From Solirubrobacter deserti (GTDB lineage Bacteria > Actinomycetota > Thermoleophilia > Solirubrobacterales > Solirubrobacteraceae), in NCBI RefSeq assembly GCF_027587175.1, contig NZ_JAPCID010000047.1:1-64000 (forward strand): 64,000 nt of DNA, read 5' to 3'. Positions 47,550 to 55,735 of the stretch are shown one piece after another (position 1 is the first letter of the stretch; every line of letters starts with the position of its first letter). The translations under genes were made by a program, and so were the position numbers. Under the pieces are notes generated by a model, which worked only from the letters and a program-made list of their open reading frames with translations, was not told the origin of the DNA and did not search any database.

Positions 47550-48425
47550 ATGAACGCGAGACTCCTCCTGACGCCGCTGTTTGCCGCCACCGTCCTGTTC
47601 GCCGCCTGCGGTGGTTCGGACGCGCCGGACGCGCCGACCATCGCCACCAAGCCGGTCGCCGAGATCGCCGTGCCGGACGACATCAAGGCCAAGGGCACGC
47701 TGGTCGTCGGCACCGACGCGAGCTACCCGCCGATCGAGTTCATGGGCGCCGACGGCAAGACCGTCGAGGGCCTGGACGCCGACCTGGCGCAGGCGCTGGC
47801 CGGCACGATGGGCCTGAAGGCCGAGGTCCGCCACGCGACGTTCGACAGCATCCTCCCGGGCCTGACGACGAAGAAGTTCGACGTCGGCATGTCGGGCTTC
47901 ACGGACACCAAGGAGCGCGAGGAGACGGTCGACTTCGTCACCTACTTCTCGGCCGGCACGGCGTTCTTCGTCAAGGCGCAGGGCGGCCCGGCCATCAACA
48001 CGCTCGACGATCTGTGCGGCCGGCGGCTCGCGCTGCAGAAGGGCACTGCGCAGGTCGAGGACGCCGACGCCCAGCAGGAGAAGTGCGCCGCGGCCGGCAA
48101 GCCCGCGATCAAGGTCATGACGTTCCCGGACCAGCCGGGCGCGAACCTGGCGGTCGTCAGCGGGCGCGCCGACGTCGGCATGACCGACTCACCCGTCGCC
48201 GCCTATCAGGCCAAGCAGTCGGGCGGCCAGCTGAAGGTCGTCGGCGAGCCGTTCGGCACCGCGCCGTACGGCATCGCGCTGCCGAAGGGCAGCCCGCTGG
48301 TCAAGCCGATGCAGGCCGCGATGCAGGCGCTGATCGCCGACGGCACCTACGGCAAGATCCTCGCCAAGTACGGCATCGAGGCGGGCGCGATCACCGAGCC
48401 CGGCATCAACCAGGCCGCCGAGTAG
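47550..48425 (+). CDS. polar amino acid ABC transporter substrate-binding lipoprotein
   Basis: A 291-residue lipoprotein: signal peptide with lipobox LFAAC (residues about 16-20), then a PBPb domain ([55 protein letters not shown] in parts, and AYGKI-like [11 protein letters not shown]). This is the class-3 solute-binding fold used for polar amino acids. ATG 47550 gives a proper signal peptide; an upstream start would add a long non-signal stretch. One base separates its stop from the permease ATG, so the three importer genes form an operon. Confidence 0.92.
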   Translation: MNARLLLTPLFAATVLFAACGGSDAPDAPTIATKPVAEIAVPDDIKAKGTLVVGTDASYPPIEFMGADGKTVEGLDADLAQALAGTMGLKAEVRHATFDSILPGLTTKKFDVGMSGFTDTKEREETVDFVTYFSAGTAFFVKAQGGPAINTLDDLCGRRLALQKGTAQVEDADAQQEKCAAAGKPAIKVMTFPDQPGANLAVVSGRADVGMTDSPVAAYQAKQSGGQLKVVGEPFGTAPYGIALPKGSPLVKPMQAAMQALIADGTYGKILAKYGIEAGAITEPGINQAAE

Positions 48426-49286
48426 ATGCAGCCGATCGACGCTGTTCCGGTCCGGCGGCCGGGCCGTTGGATCGCCGCCATCGCCGTCGCCGTCCTGGCG
48501 GCGGCGGTGGTGCGGTCGGTGGCGACCAACCCGCGCTTCCAGTGGGACGTGGTCGGGGAGATGCTGTTCTCCGAGCGCATCCTGCACGGCCTGCTGCTCA
48601 CGCTCGAGCTGACCGCGATCGCGATGGTCGCGGGCGTCGCCCTCGGGGTCGTCGTCGCCGTCGCCCGCATGTCCCCGAACAAGCTGCTCGCCGGCGCGGG
48701 CGCCTTCTACGTGTGGCTGTTCCGCGGCACGCCGGTGCTGGTCCAGCTGCTGTTCTGGAGCTTCATCGCCGCGCTGTACCCGACGGTCGGCATCGGCCCG
48801 TTCGAGGCCGACGCCAACCTCCTGATCACGCCGTTCATGGCCGCGGTCCTCGGCCTCGCGCTCAACGAGGCGGCGTACATGGCGGAGATCGTGCGCGCGG
48901 GCATCGCGTCCGTGCCGGAGGGCCAGTCCGAGGCGGCCTCGGCGCTCGGCATGTCGCGCCTGCAGATGCTGCGGCGGATCGTGCTCCCGCAGGCGATGCG
49001 CGTGATCGTCCCGCCCACGGGCAACGAGACGATCTCGATGCTCAAGACGACGTCGCTGGTGAGCGTGATCGCATCCAGCGACCTGCTCTACAGCGCGCAG
49101 CTGATCTACTCGCAGAACTTCAAGCAGGTGCCGTTGCTGATCGTGGTCTGCATCTGGTACCTGGCCATCACGACGCTGCTCTCGCTCGGCCAGGCCGCGC
49201 TCGAGCGGCACTACGGGCGCGGCGTCCGGCGCACGCGCAAGGAGAGCAAGCCGATGCGATTCCTCAAGCCGGCGGTGGCGCGATGA
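48426..49286 (+). CDS. amino acid ABC transporter permease (HisM/GlnP-like)
   Basis: A 286-residue membrane protein of the His/Glu/Gln/Arg permease family. Hydrophobic helices at about 15-37, 60-85, 95-120, 130-155 and 225-250, with the EAA coupling loop [23 protein letters not shown] contacting the ATPase. The single permease probably works as a homodimer. The first helix near residue 20 precedes an unusually charged linker. The stop overlaps the ATPase ATG. Confidence 0.92.
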   Translation: MQPIDAVPVRRPGRWIAAIAVAVLAAAVVRSVATNPRFQWDVVGEMLFSERILHGLLLTLELTAIAMVAGVALGVVVAVARMSPNKLLAGAGAFYVWLFRGTPVLVQLLFWSFIAALYPTVGIGPFEADANLLITPFMAAVLGLALNEAAYMAEIVRAGIASVPEGQSEAASALGMSRLQMLRRIVLPQAMRVIVPPTGNETISMLKTTSLVSVIASSDLLYSAQLIYSQNFKQVPLLIVVCIWYLAITTLLSLGQAALERHYGRGVRRTRKESKPMRFLKPAVAR

Positions 49287-50035
49287 TCGTCGCCACGGAC
49301 GTGCACAAGCGCTACGGCAAGCTCGAGGTGCTGCGTGGAATCGACCTCACCGTGCAGCGCGGCGAGGTCACGTGCCTGATCGGCCCGTCGGGCTCGGGCA
49401 AGTCGACGTTCCTGCGGTGCGTGAACCGGCTCGAGCGGATCGAGGGCGGCCGCCTGGCCGTCGACGGCGAGCTGATCGGCTACAAGACCAAGCACGGCCG
49501 GTTGCACGAGCTGCGCGAGCACGAGATCGCCGCCCAGCGCGCGCAGATCGGCATGGTGTTCCAGCACTTCCACCTGTTCGCGCACATGACCGCGCTGGAG
49601 AACGTGATCGAGGCGCCGCTGCGCGTCCTCAAGCTCGATCGCGCCACCGCGGTCGCCCGCGCCACCGACCTGCTCGCCCAGGTCGGGCTCGAGGACAAGC
49701 TCGACAGCTTCCCGTCGCAGCTCTCCGGCGGCCAGCAGCAGCGCGTCGCGATCGCCCGCGCCTTGGCCATGAAGCCCAAGCTGATGCTGTTCGACGAGCC
49801 GACGTCGGCCCTGGACCCCGAGACCGTCGGGGAGGTGCTCGAGGTGATGCGCGGCCTGGCCGCCGAGGGCATGACCATGCTCGTCGTCACGCACGAGATG
49901 GGCTTCGCGCGCGGGGTCGCCGACACCGTCGCGTTCATGGACGAGGGCCGCGTGATCGAAGCGGGCACGCCCGAGCAGGTGCTCGAGCAGCCCGCACATG
50001 CCCGGACGCGGGAGTTCCTCGCGCGGATGCTCTAG
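49283..50035 (+). CDS. amino acid ABC transporter ATP-binding protein (GlnQ-like)
   Basis: A 250-residue ATPase. Walker [14 protein letters not shown]-loop FQHFHLF, signature [15 protein letters not shown], Walker [13 protein letters not shown] and switch His in [10 protein letters not shown] are all intact, and the PAAT-subfamily features fit polar amino acid uptake. ATG 49283 overlaps the permease stop (ATGA), so an upstream extension of the frame is not coding for this gene. It completes a full importer with the two preceding genes. Confidence 0.95.
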   Translation: MIVATDVHKRYGKLEVLRGIDLTVQRGEVTCLIGPSGSGKSTFLRCVNRLERIEGGRLAVDGELIGYKTKHGRLHELREHEIAAQRAQIGMVFQHFHLFAHMTALENVIEAPLRVLKLDRATAVARATDLLAQVGLEDKLDSFPSQLSGGQQQRVAIARALAMKPKLMLFDEPTSALDPETVGEVLEVMRGLAAEGMTMLVVTHEMGFARGVADTVAFMDEGRVIEAGTPEQVLEQPAHARTREFLARML

Positions 50036-50237
50036 CCGACGACGGTCACCGTCGCTCGTGGCGGCGCGAGCCTTTGACCGTCGCCGTGGCTTCCGCGACA
50101 CCCGTCGCAGCCGCCGGGAATGCAGCCGACGACGATCGAGCGGCGGCCCACCAGCAGCACGAGGCAGAACACGGAAAGCGGTCGGAGCACCGGCAGGAAC
50201 GTTCGCGGCCCGCGCCCCGAGATGCGACACTGCACGC

Positions 50238-50579
50238 ATGGCCGGACCTGACGACCGGCGGTCCGAGATGGACGACCGGCGGCGGCGACTCGAGGCGCGC
50301 GAGCGCCGGGCCGACGCGCGCGAGTTCCACGCGGACGAGCGTGACCGGATCGCCGACGCGCGCGAGCGCATCGCGGATGATCGCGAGCGCCTCGCCGATC
50401 AGCGCGAGCAGGAGGCGGACCAGCGCGAGGGCGCGGCCGAGGAGCGCGAGCGCGCGCGGCTCGCGCGGCTGCGGCGAGCGGACGACCGCCGCGCGGCGCA
50501 GGGTGAGCGCGACCAGGCGCAGGTGGACCGGGAGATCGCGGCGTCCGAGCGCGCCGTGGACGCGGCGACGCCGCAGTGA
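50238..50579 (+). CDS. charged heptad-repeat coiled-coil protein, function unknown
   Basis: A 113-residue protein made almost wholly of Arg, Glu, Asp, Ala and Gln in a seven-residue repeat (ADARERI, ADDRERL, ADQREQE, ADQREGA). This should form a long single helix or coiled coil. The first codons (AGPDDRRSEMDDRRRR) are hydrophilic, and there is no membrane segment. A start at ATG 50238 excludes an atypical upstream part. I do not recognise a named family; similar repeats occur in uncharacterised actinobacterial proteins. It lies in a 700-bp gap between transporter genes. Confidence 0.55.
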   Translation: MAGPDDRRSEMDDRRRRLEARERRADAREFHADERDRIADARERIADDRERLADQREQEADQREGAAEERERARLARLRRADDRRAAQGERDQAQVDREIAASERAVDAATPQ

Positions 50580-50746
50580 CGCCGCGCACACGTCCCTGAC
50601 GGAATCTGTACGCCACGGGCGCGTCCTGAACGCGCCCAGCATCGATGGCGTGGATTTCGTCGCCGTTGCTGGCGTGCTGGAGCGTGATCGAATTTGGGCG
50701 CGTAAGGGCGTTTAGGTGCGGGTAATGCGCGTTCTTGGGAGAGGAC

Positions 50747-51979
50747 GTGGCGTCCGGAGCTACACGCGACCAGTGGCGGAAGACGGGCCTGGCGGCGATG
50801 GCCAACTACATCGACGCCGGCTCGATCGTCGCGGGCGCGGTGTCGCTGCCGATCTGGGCCGAGCAGTTCGGCTTCGGTGACGACTTCGTCTCGCTGCTGG
50901 GAGCGATGAGCTCGAACGCGATCAGCGCCGGCATCGGGGCGTTGATCGGCGGGCGCATCTGCGACCTCTACGGGCGCAAGCGCATCTACCAGTACGACCT
51001 GCTGCTGTACGCGTTCGGCGCGCTGTGGATCGTGTTCGCGCAGGCGCCATGGATGCTCCTGCTCGGCTACTTCATCGTCGGACTCACCGTCGGCGCCGAC
51101 GTGCCCGCGTCGTGGACGCTGATCACCGAGACCGCACCGGTGAAGGTCCGCGGACGGCTCGCGGGACTGGCACAGGTGCTCTGGTACGTCGGCGCGATCG
51201 CGCCGCTGGTGCTCGGCATCGCGCTGCTGGGGCTGGACGACTGGATGCCGCGGATTCTGTTCGCGCAGCTGTTCCTGGTGGCGATGATCACCTGGGCGCT
51301 GCGCCAGGGGATGGTCGAGTCCGAGCTCTGGGCCAAGGCGCAGCAGCAGGCCGAGGGCGCGGCGGGCGCGTTCCGCGAGCTGTTCCGCGCCCGGCACGCG
51401 CGTGCGCTGAGCTTCCTGATCCTGATGTACGGCGTCTGGAACCTGGTTGCCGGCACCTACGGGTTCTTCTTCCCGTACATCCTCGACGCGGTCGGCAACA
51501 CGGGTGAGCGCGCGAACTACACGCTGCAGGCGATCTGGTTCCTGGCCACCGCCCTCGCCGTGGGCTTCGTCTACATGCCGCTGATCGATCGCGTCGGCGG
51601 GCGCCGCCTGCTCGTGTGGGCGACGATCCTGCAGGTCGCGGGCTTCGTCCCGTTCGTCTTCTTCGACGTGAGCTTCCTCACGGCGCTGATCAACGTCGTG
51701 CTGTTCGGCATCGGCGCCGGCATCGGCCAGCAGTCGCTGTTCCAGCTCTGGAGCGGCGAGCTGTTCCCGACCCTGCTGCGCTCCACCGCCCAGGGCTTCA
51801 TGTTCGGCGTCGTGCGCGTCGCGCTCGGCGGCTGGTCGCTGCTGCTGCCCACCATCCAGGAGGCCGGCTTCCGCGCGCTCGCGATCGTGCTCGCGCTGCT
51901 GCTGATCATCTCCGGCGTCATCGGCATCCTGTTCGCGCCCGACCGCGGCGCGCGCGAGCTGCACGACGAGCCCAGCTGA
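50747..51979 (+). CDS. MFS transporter (sugar/metabolite porter type)
   Basis: A 410-residue 12-helix carrier. GTG 50747 is preferred over TTG 50735 because GGGAGAGG stands at the right distance before it. The loop motif GGRICDLYGRKRIYQYD (helices 2-3) and the matching second-half loop PLIDRVGGRRLLVW are typical of the metabolite:H+ symporter/sugar porter groups, as are charged residues in LITETAPVKVRGRLAG. Substrate unknown. It is directly followed by an operator and a reductase gene. Confidence 0.88.
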   Translation: MASGATRDQWRKTGLAAMANYIDAGSIVAGAVSLPIWAEQFGFGDDFVSLLGAMSSNAISAGIGALIGGRICDLYGRKRIYQYDLLLYAFGALWIVFAQAPWMLLLGYFIVGLTVGADVPASWTLITETAPVKVRGRLAGLAQVLWYVGAIAPLVLGIALLGLDDWMPRILFAQLFLVAMITWALRQGMVESELWAKAQQQAEGAAGAFRELFRARHARALSFLILMYGVWNLVAGTYGFFFPYILDAVGNTGERANYTLQAIWFLATALAVGFVYMPLIDRVGGRRLLVWATILQVAGFVPFVFFDVSFLTALINVVLFGIGAGIGQQSLFQLWSGELFPTLLRSTAQGFMFGVVRVALGGWSLLLPTIQEAGFRALAIVLALLLIISGVIGILFAPDRGARELHDEPS

Positions 51980-51995
51980 CTTACTCGGGGTAAGT
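51979..51995. promoter_or_regulatory. ACTTAC-N5-GTAAGT operator-like palindrome
   Basis: A perfect 6-bp inverted repeat with a 5-bp centre, overlapping the stop of the MFS gene and ending 17 bp before the reductase ATG. It looks like a binding site for a winged-helix repressor of the HxlR/MarR kind, which often controls small oxidoreductase genes. No such regulator is in the window. Confidence 0.55.
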
Positions 51996-52012
51996 GAGCT
52001 AGGCTCGGGGCC

Positions 52013-52714
52013 ATGTCGAACATGAGCACCATCGGGTTCATCGGCGCCGGGCACATCGGCGGCACCGTCGCGAGGCTGGCCGTGGCGGCCGGCCATGACG
52101 TCGTCCTGAGCAACCGGCGCGGCCCGGAGACGCTCGCGGAGCTGGTGGAGGAGCTCGGTCCGCGCGCGCGGGCGGCCACGCCCGTCGAGGCGGCTCAGGC
52201 CGGCGACCTGGTCGTGGTGACCGTCCCGTTCAAGGCCTACCGCGAAGTCCCGGTCGAGCCGCTGCGCGGCAAGGTCGTCATCGACACCAACAACTACTAC
52301 CCGCAGCGCGACGGCCAGTTCCCGGAGCTCGACGACCAGTCGACGACGGTCAGCGAGCTGCTGCAGGCGCACCTGCCCGAGTCGCGCGTCGTGAAGGCGT
52401 TCAACAACATCAGCTTCATGCACCTGGGCGAGCTGGCCCGGCCGAGCGGCGACCCTGAGCGCTCGGCGCTGCTGATCGCGGGCGACGACGCCTCCGCCAA
52501 GCAGACGGTCGCGGCGTTCTTCGACTCGATCGGGTACGACGCCGAGGACGTCGGTCCGCTGGCCGAAGGCTGGCGCTACGACCGTGACACGCCCGCCTAC
52601 GGCACGCCGTACCTGGCCGAGACCGCCGGCCCGGACGAGATGTGGTCCCCCGGCACCAGCCGGCAGGCGACCGCCGAGACGCTGCGCGCGGCGCTCGCCC
52701 AGGCGACCCGCTAG
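52013..52714 (+). CDS. NADPH-dependent F420 reductase-like oxidoreductase
   Basis: A 233-residue Rossmann protein of the F420_oxidored/NADP-oxidoreductase family: GFIGAGHIGGTVARLAVAAGHDVVLSNRRG (dinucleotide loop GxGxxG, with Asn-Arg-Arg suiting NADP), VTVPFKAYREV, VIDTNNYYP, RVVKAFNNISFMHL and AAFFDSIGYDAEDVGPL. It would transfer hydride between NADP and F420 or another acceptor. Controlled probably by the palindrome just before it. Close relatives are often called 'NAD(P)-binding domain-containing protein', so a different substrate is possible. Confidence 0.87.
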   Translation: MSNMSTIGFIGAGHIGGTVARLAVAAGHDVVLSNRRGPETLAELVEELGPRARAATPVEAAQAGDLVVVTVPFKAYREVPVEPLRGKVVIDTNNYYPQRDGQFPELDDQSTTVSELLQAHLPESRVVKAFNNISFMHLGELARPSGDPERSALLIAGDDASAKQTVAAFFDSIGYDAEDVGPLAEGWRYDRDTPAYGTPYLAETAGPDEMWSPGTSRQATAETLRAALAQATR

Positions 52715-52721
52715 GCGGACC

Positions 52722-53489
52722 TTATCCGGCGCGCCGTCGCCGCGGGGCGGCGACGGCGATCACCGCCAGCACGGGCAGCGTGGCCAGCACGACCGCGGCG
52801 AAGATCGGCCCCCACTCGGTGCCGAACTCGCCCACGAACGTGTAGAGCGTCACCGGCACGGTCTCCTTGCCCGACCCGCCGAGGTAGAGCAGCGGGGTCA
52901 GGAAGTCGTTCCACACGAAGACCGCGTTCATCACCAGCACGACGCCCGTCACCGGCCACAGCTGCGGGAACACGACGTAGACGAACGCCTGCAGGTGCGA
53001 GGCGCCGTCGACGAGCGCCGCGTCGGCGAGCTCCCGCGGCTGCGCGCGCAGGAAGCCGGTGTAGAGGAAGACCGTGATCGGCAGCTGCAGCCCGATCGAG
53101 AACGCGACGATGCCCGTGTAGGTGCCGAGCAGGCCGGCGTCGGCGACCAGCTGGTAGAGCGGGATCAGCGCGAGCTGGAACGGCAGGATCAGCCCCACCA
53201 GGAACAGCAGGTAGAGCCGGTACCCGGTGCGCCGTGCCGCGCGCGCGAGGCCGTAGGCGGCGAGCGAGCCCAGGACGACCACGCCGACCAGCGTGCACAG
53301 GGCGATCAGCGTCGAGTTCGCGAGCGCGCGGGCGAGGCCGGCCTCCTCCCACGCGCGCGTGTAGTTCTCCAGGCTGACGGCGCCTGCCGGGTCCTGGAAG
53401 GAGAGCGCGACCAGCAGCACGACCGGGCACAGGAAGGCCGCCGCCGCCGCGAGCACGAGCAGGTCCACGAGCAGCGTCCGCGTTCTCAC
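52722..53489 (-). CDS. carbohydrate ABC transporter permease (MalG-like)
   Basis: A 255-residue inner-membrane permease with six predicted helices and the EAA loop ELADAALVDGASHLQAFVYVVFPQLWP. The N-terminus (LLVDLLVLAAAAAFLCPVV) and FVWNDFLTPLLYL near the end are typical of MalG/AraQ-type CUT1 permeases. GTG 53489 overlaps the stop of the upstream permease gene (GTGA). With the next two genes it forms a sugar importer; no ATPase is encoded here, so a shared MsmK-type ATPase is probably used. Confidence 0.92.
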   Translation of the reverse strand: MRTRTLLVDLLVLAAAAAFLCPVVLLVALSFQDPAGAVSLENYTRAWEEAGLARALANSTLIALCTLVGVVVLGSLAAYGLARAARRTGYRLYLLFLVGLILPFQLALIPLYQLVADAGLLGTYTGIVAFSIGLQLPITVFLYTGFLRAQPRELADAALVDGASHLQAFVYVVFPQLWPVTGVVLVMNAVFVWNDFLTPLLYLGGSGKETVPVTLYTFVGEFGTEWGPIFAAVVLATLPVLAVIAVAAPRRRRAG

Positions 53490-54358
53490 CGCGTCAGCTC
53501 CCACTCGCGCAGCGTGCGCAGCTGCACCAGCGCCACGGCGGCGACGATCAGCGCCAGCACGAGCGCGATCGCGGTCGAGTAGCCGTAGCGGCCGAACGCG
53601 AACGCCTCGCGGACGATCAGCGTCGACGGCGTCTCGGTCGCGTGGCCGGGGCCGCCGCCGGTGAGCGCGAACACCTGGTCGAACAGCTTCAGCGTGCCGA
53701 TGGTGGTCAGCACCACGGTGATCGTCAGCGCGGGGCGCAGCTGGGGAAGCACGACGTAGCGCAGGCGGGCGCGCGCGCCCGCGCCGTCGAGCTTGGCCGC
53801 GTCGTGCAGGTCGCGCGGGATGCGTGCGAGCCCGGCCTCGAAGATCACGACGGTGTAACCCGTGTGCTGCCAGACCGCGGCGGCGCCGATCGACCACAAC
53901 GCCAGCGACGGGTCGCCGAGCCAGTCCTGCTGGAGCGCGTCGAGGCCGAGGAAGCCGAGCAGCGCGTTGACGCCCTCGTCCGGCGCGGGGCTGCACACGT
54001 AGCGCCACACGAACGCGGCCACGAGGGGGCTGACGAGGGCGGGCGCCAGGAACGCGACCCGCAGCCACCGGCGCCGCCCCGCCGCGGCGTGCAGCGCGAG
54101 CGCGAGGCCGAGGCCGAGCACCGTCTGCGCCGCCACCACGAAGACGCTCAACGCGAGCACGTTGCGCAGCGCCGCGCGCCCCGCGGAGTCGGACACGAGC
54201 CGTTCGAAGTTCGCCAGGCCGACCCAGCGCCGCTCCCCGCTCACGCCGCTCCAGTCGGTGAACGCGCTCGTCGCGCCCGCGAGGCTCGGGTACAGCACGA
54301 CCAGCGCGTACAGCGCGAACGCGGGCGCGACGAACCAGAGCGTGGAGCGCCGCCTCAC
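53486..54358 (-). CDS. carbohydrate ABC transporter permease (MalF-like)
   Basis: A 290-residue permease: LWFVAPAFALYALVVLYPSL first helix, FTDWSG, and the EAA-loop LHDAAKLDGAGARARLRYVVLPQLRP, then GGGPGHATETPSTLIVREAF near the end, all typical of CUT1 MalF/UgpA permeases. GTG 54358 overlaps the stop of the binding-protein gene. The frame stays open far upstream, but that part is antisense to other genes. Pairs with the MalG-like subunit. Confidence 0.92.
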   Translation of the reverse strand: MRRRSTLWFVAPAFALYALVVLYPSLAGATSAFTDWSGVSGERRWVGLANFERLVSDSAGRAALRNVLALSVFVVAAQTVLGLGLALALHAAAGRRRWLRVAFLAPALVSPLVAAFVWRYVCSPAPDEGVNALLGFLGLDALQQDWLGDPSLALWSIGAAAVWQHTGYTVVIFEAGLARIPRDLHDAAKLDGAGARARLRYVVLPQLRPALTITVVLTTIGTLKLFDQVFALTGGGPGHATETPSTLIVREAFAFGRYGYSTAIALVLALIVAAVALVQLRTLREWELTR

Positions 54359-55614
54359 CGCAACGCGTAGGCGCGATCCATGCGCCGCAGCCCGCCGTCG
54401 ATCGTCTCGCGACCGGCGAGCAGGTCCTGCGCGACCGCGATGTGCTCGCGCTGCGTGTCGGCGTTCGGCCACAGCTGGTCCGGGAACGGCACCGTGCGGC
54501 CGGCCCGGACATAGGGCACGAACGGCTCGAGGAACGCGGCGCCGCTGCTGCCGTCCAGCGCGAGGTTCTGCGCCTCGGCGTTGAACCGCCGCGTGTTCTC
54601 CGGGCGCGCGAGGAACTCCACGAAGCGCAGCGCCTCCGGCAGCCGCGGCGAGCGGGCGTTCACGCCCAGCCCGGACGCGATCCCGGCGGCCACGCGCAGG
54701 TCCTCGGCGCGGTCGGCGGCGGGGAAGGGGAAGATGCCGAACTCGCCCTCGGGGTTGAGCGCGTGCAGCGACGTGTGGGCGGGCCCGACGAGCACGGTCA
54801 TCGCGGCCTCGCCGCGCGCGACCATCGCCTCGGCGCGCTCGAGCGACGTGCCGTTCGGATCCGCCTGGTAGCAGCCGCGGCGCGAGAGCTCGACGTAGCG
54901 CGTGAGCGCCTCCCGCCAGCCCGAGCGCGCGAAGGTGGTGCGGCCGGCGCGCAGCTCGCGGTCCAGGTGCGGGTCGCGCGCGTAGGCGTGTGTGGGCGCG
55001 AGCGCGTAGTCGATCAGCTGCGCGACCCACGGCGTCTGGTTGCCGACGGCGATCGGCGCGACCCCGGCTTGTCGCAGGCGATCGCACGCGGCGAGCAACT
55101 CGCCCCAGGTGCGCGGGACCGTGACGCCCGCCCGCCGGAACACCGCGCGGTTGTAGAGCGCGCCGACGACGTTGCTCCCCGGCGTCCAGAGCCGCACGCG
55201 CCCGTCCGTGCCCAGCAGCGGCCGTGCGGCGGCGGGCACCGAGCGTCCGTACGCGGTGTCCGAGAGGTCGGCGAGCACGCCGAGCGGCGCGATCTGCGCC
55301 GCGGACATCGAGTTGCCGTTGCCGGGCCAGATGGTGAGCAGGTCGGGCGCCCGCCCGGACGCCAGGCGCGTGCGCATGACCGTCTGGTAGGCGTCGATCG
55401 GCGTCGTCGTGATCCGGATCCGCACGTGCGGCGCGACCCGCCGGTACTCCTCCGCGAGGCCCGCGAGCGCCGTCGAGCGGGTCACCCCGACGGTCAGCGT
55501 GACGGTGCCGCGCTCGTGCGCGCCGCTGCTCTGCCCGAGCGCGACCCAGAGTGCGACCATGACCCCGACCACGGCCGTGCTCCCGAACACCGCCTTGGTG
55601 CGGCGATGCCACAT
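54355..55614 (-). CDS. extracellular sugar-binding protein of a CUT1 ABC importer
   Basis: A 419-residue exported protein. An N-terminal hydrophobic segment (TAVVGVMVALWVALG) acts as signal or anchor; no lipobox Cys is present, which is unusual since most actinobacterial sugar-binding proteins are lipoproteins. The SBP_bac_1 fold shows VTLTVGVTRSTALAGLAEEY, APDLLTIWPGNG, ALYNRAVFRRAGV, PRTWGELLAACDRL and LRFVEFLARPENTRRF. First gene of the importer operon, divergent from a LuxR-type regulator that could control it. Sugar unknown; the GH106-like enzyme nearby suggests a rhamnose-containing oligosaccharide. Confidence 0.88.
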   Translation of the reverse strand: MWHRRTKAVFGSTAVVGVMVALWVALGQSSGAHERGTVTLTVGVTRSTALAGLAEEYRRVAPHVRIRITTTPIDAYQTVMRTRLASGRAPDLLTIWPGNGNSMSAAQIAPLGVLADLSDTAYGRSVPAAARPLLGTDGRVRLWTPGSNVVGALYNRAVFRRAGVTVPRTWGELLAACDRLRQAGVAPIAVGNQTPWVAQLIDYALAPTHAYARDPHLDRELRAGRTTFARSGWREALTRYVELSRRGCYQADPNGTSLERAEAMVARGEAAMTVLVGPAHTSLHALNPEGEFGIFPFPAADRAEDLRVAAGIASGLGVNARSPRLPEALRFVEFLARPENTRRFNAEAQNLALDGSSGAAFLEPFVPYVRAGRTVPFPDQLWPNADTQREHIAVAQDLLAGRETIDGGLRRMDRAYALR

Positions 55615-55735
55615 CGTGTGCGTCTTCTCTCCTCGACTTGCCGAACCGCACGTGAACGACCGTGCTACACCACCCGACTCTTACAGAGCCGCCCGGCACG
55701 GTCAACCTCGACAGCGCCCTTAGAGTGAGCATGCC

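Noticed and set aside
47483-49282. Long N-terminal extension of the ABC ATPase frame
   Set aside because: It runs out of frame through the binding-protein and permease genes; ATG 49283 overlaps the permease stop and gives a normal ATPase.
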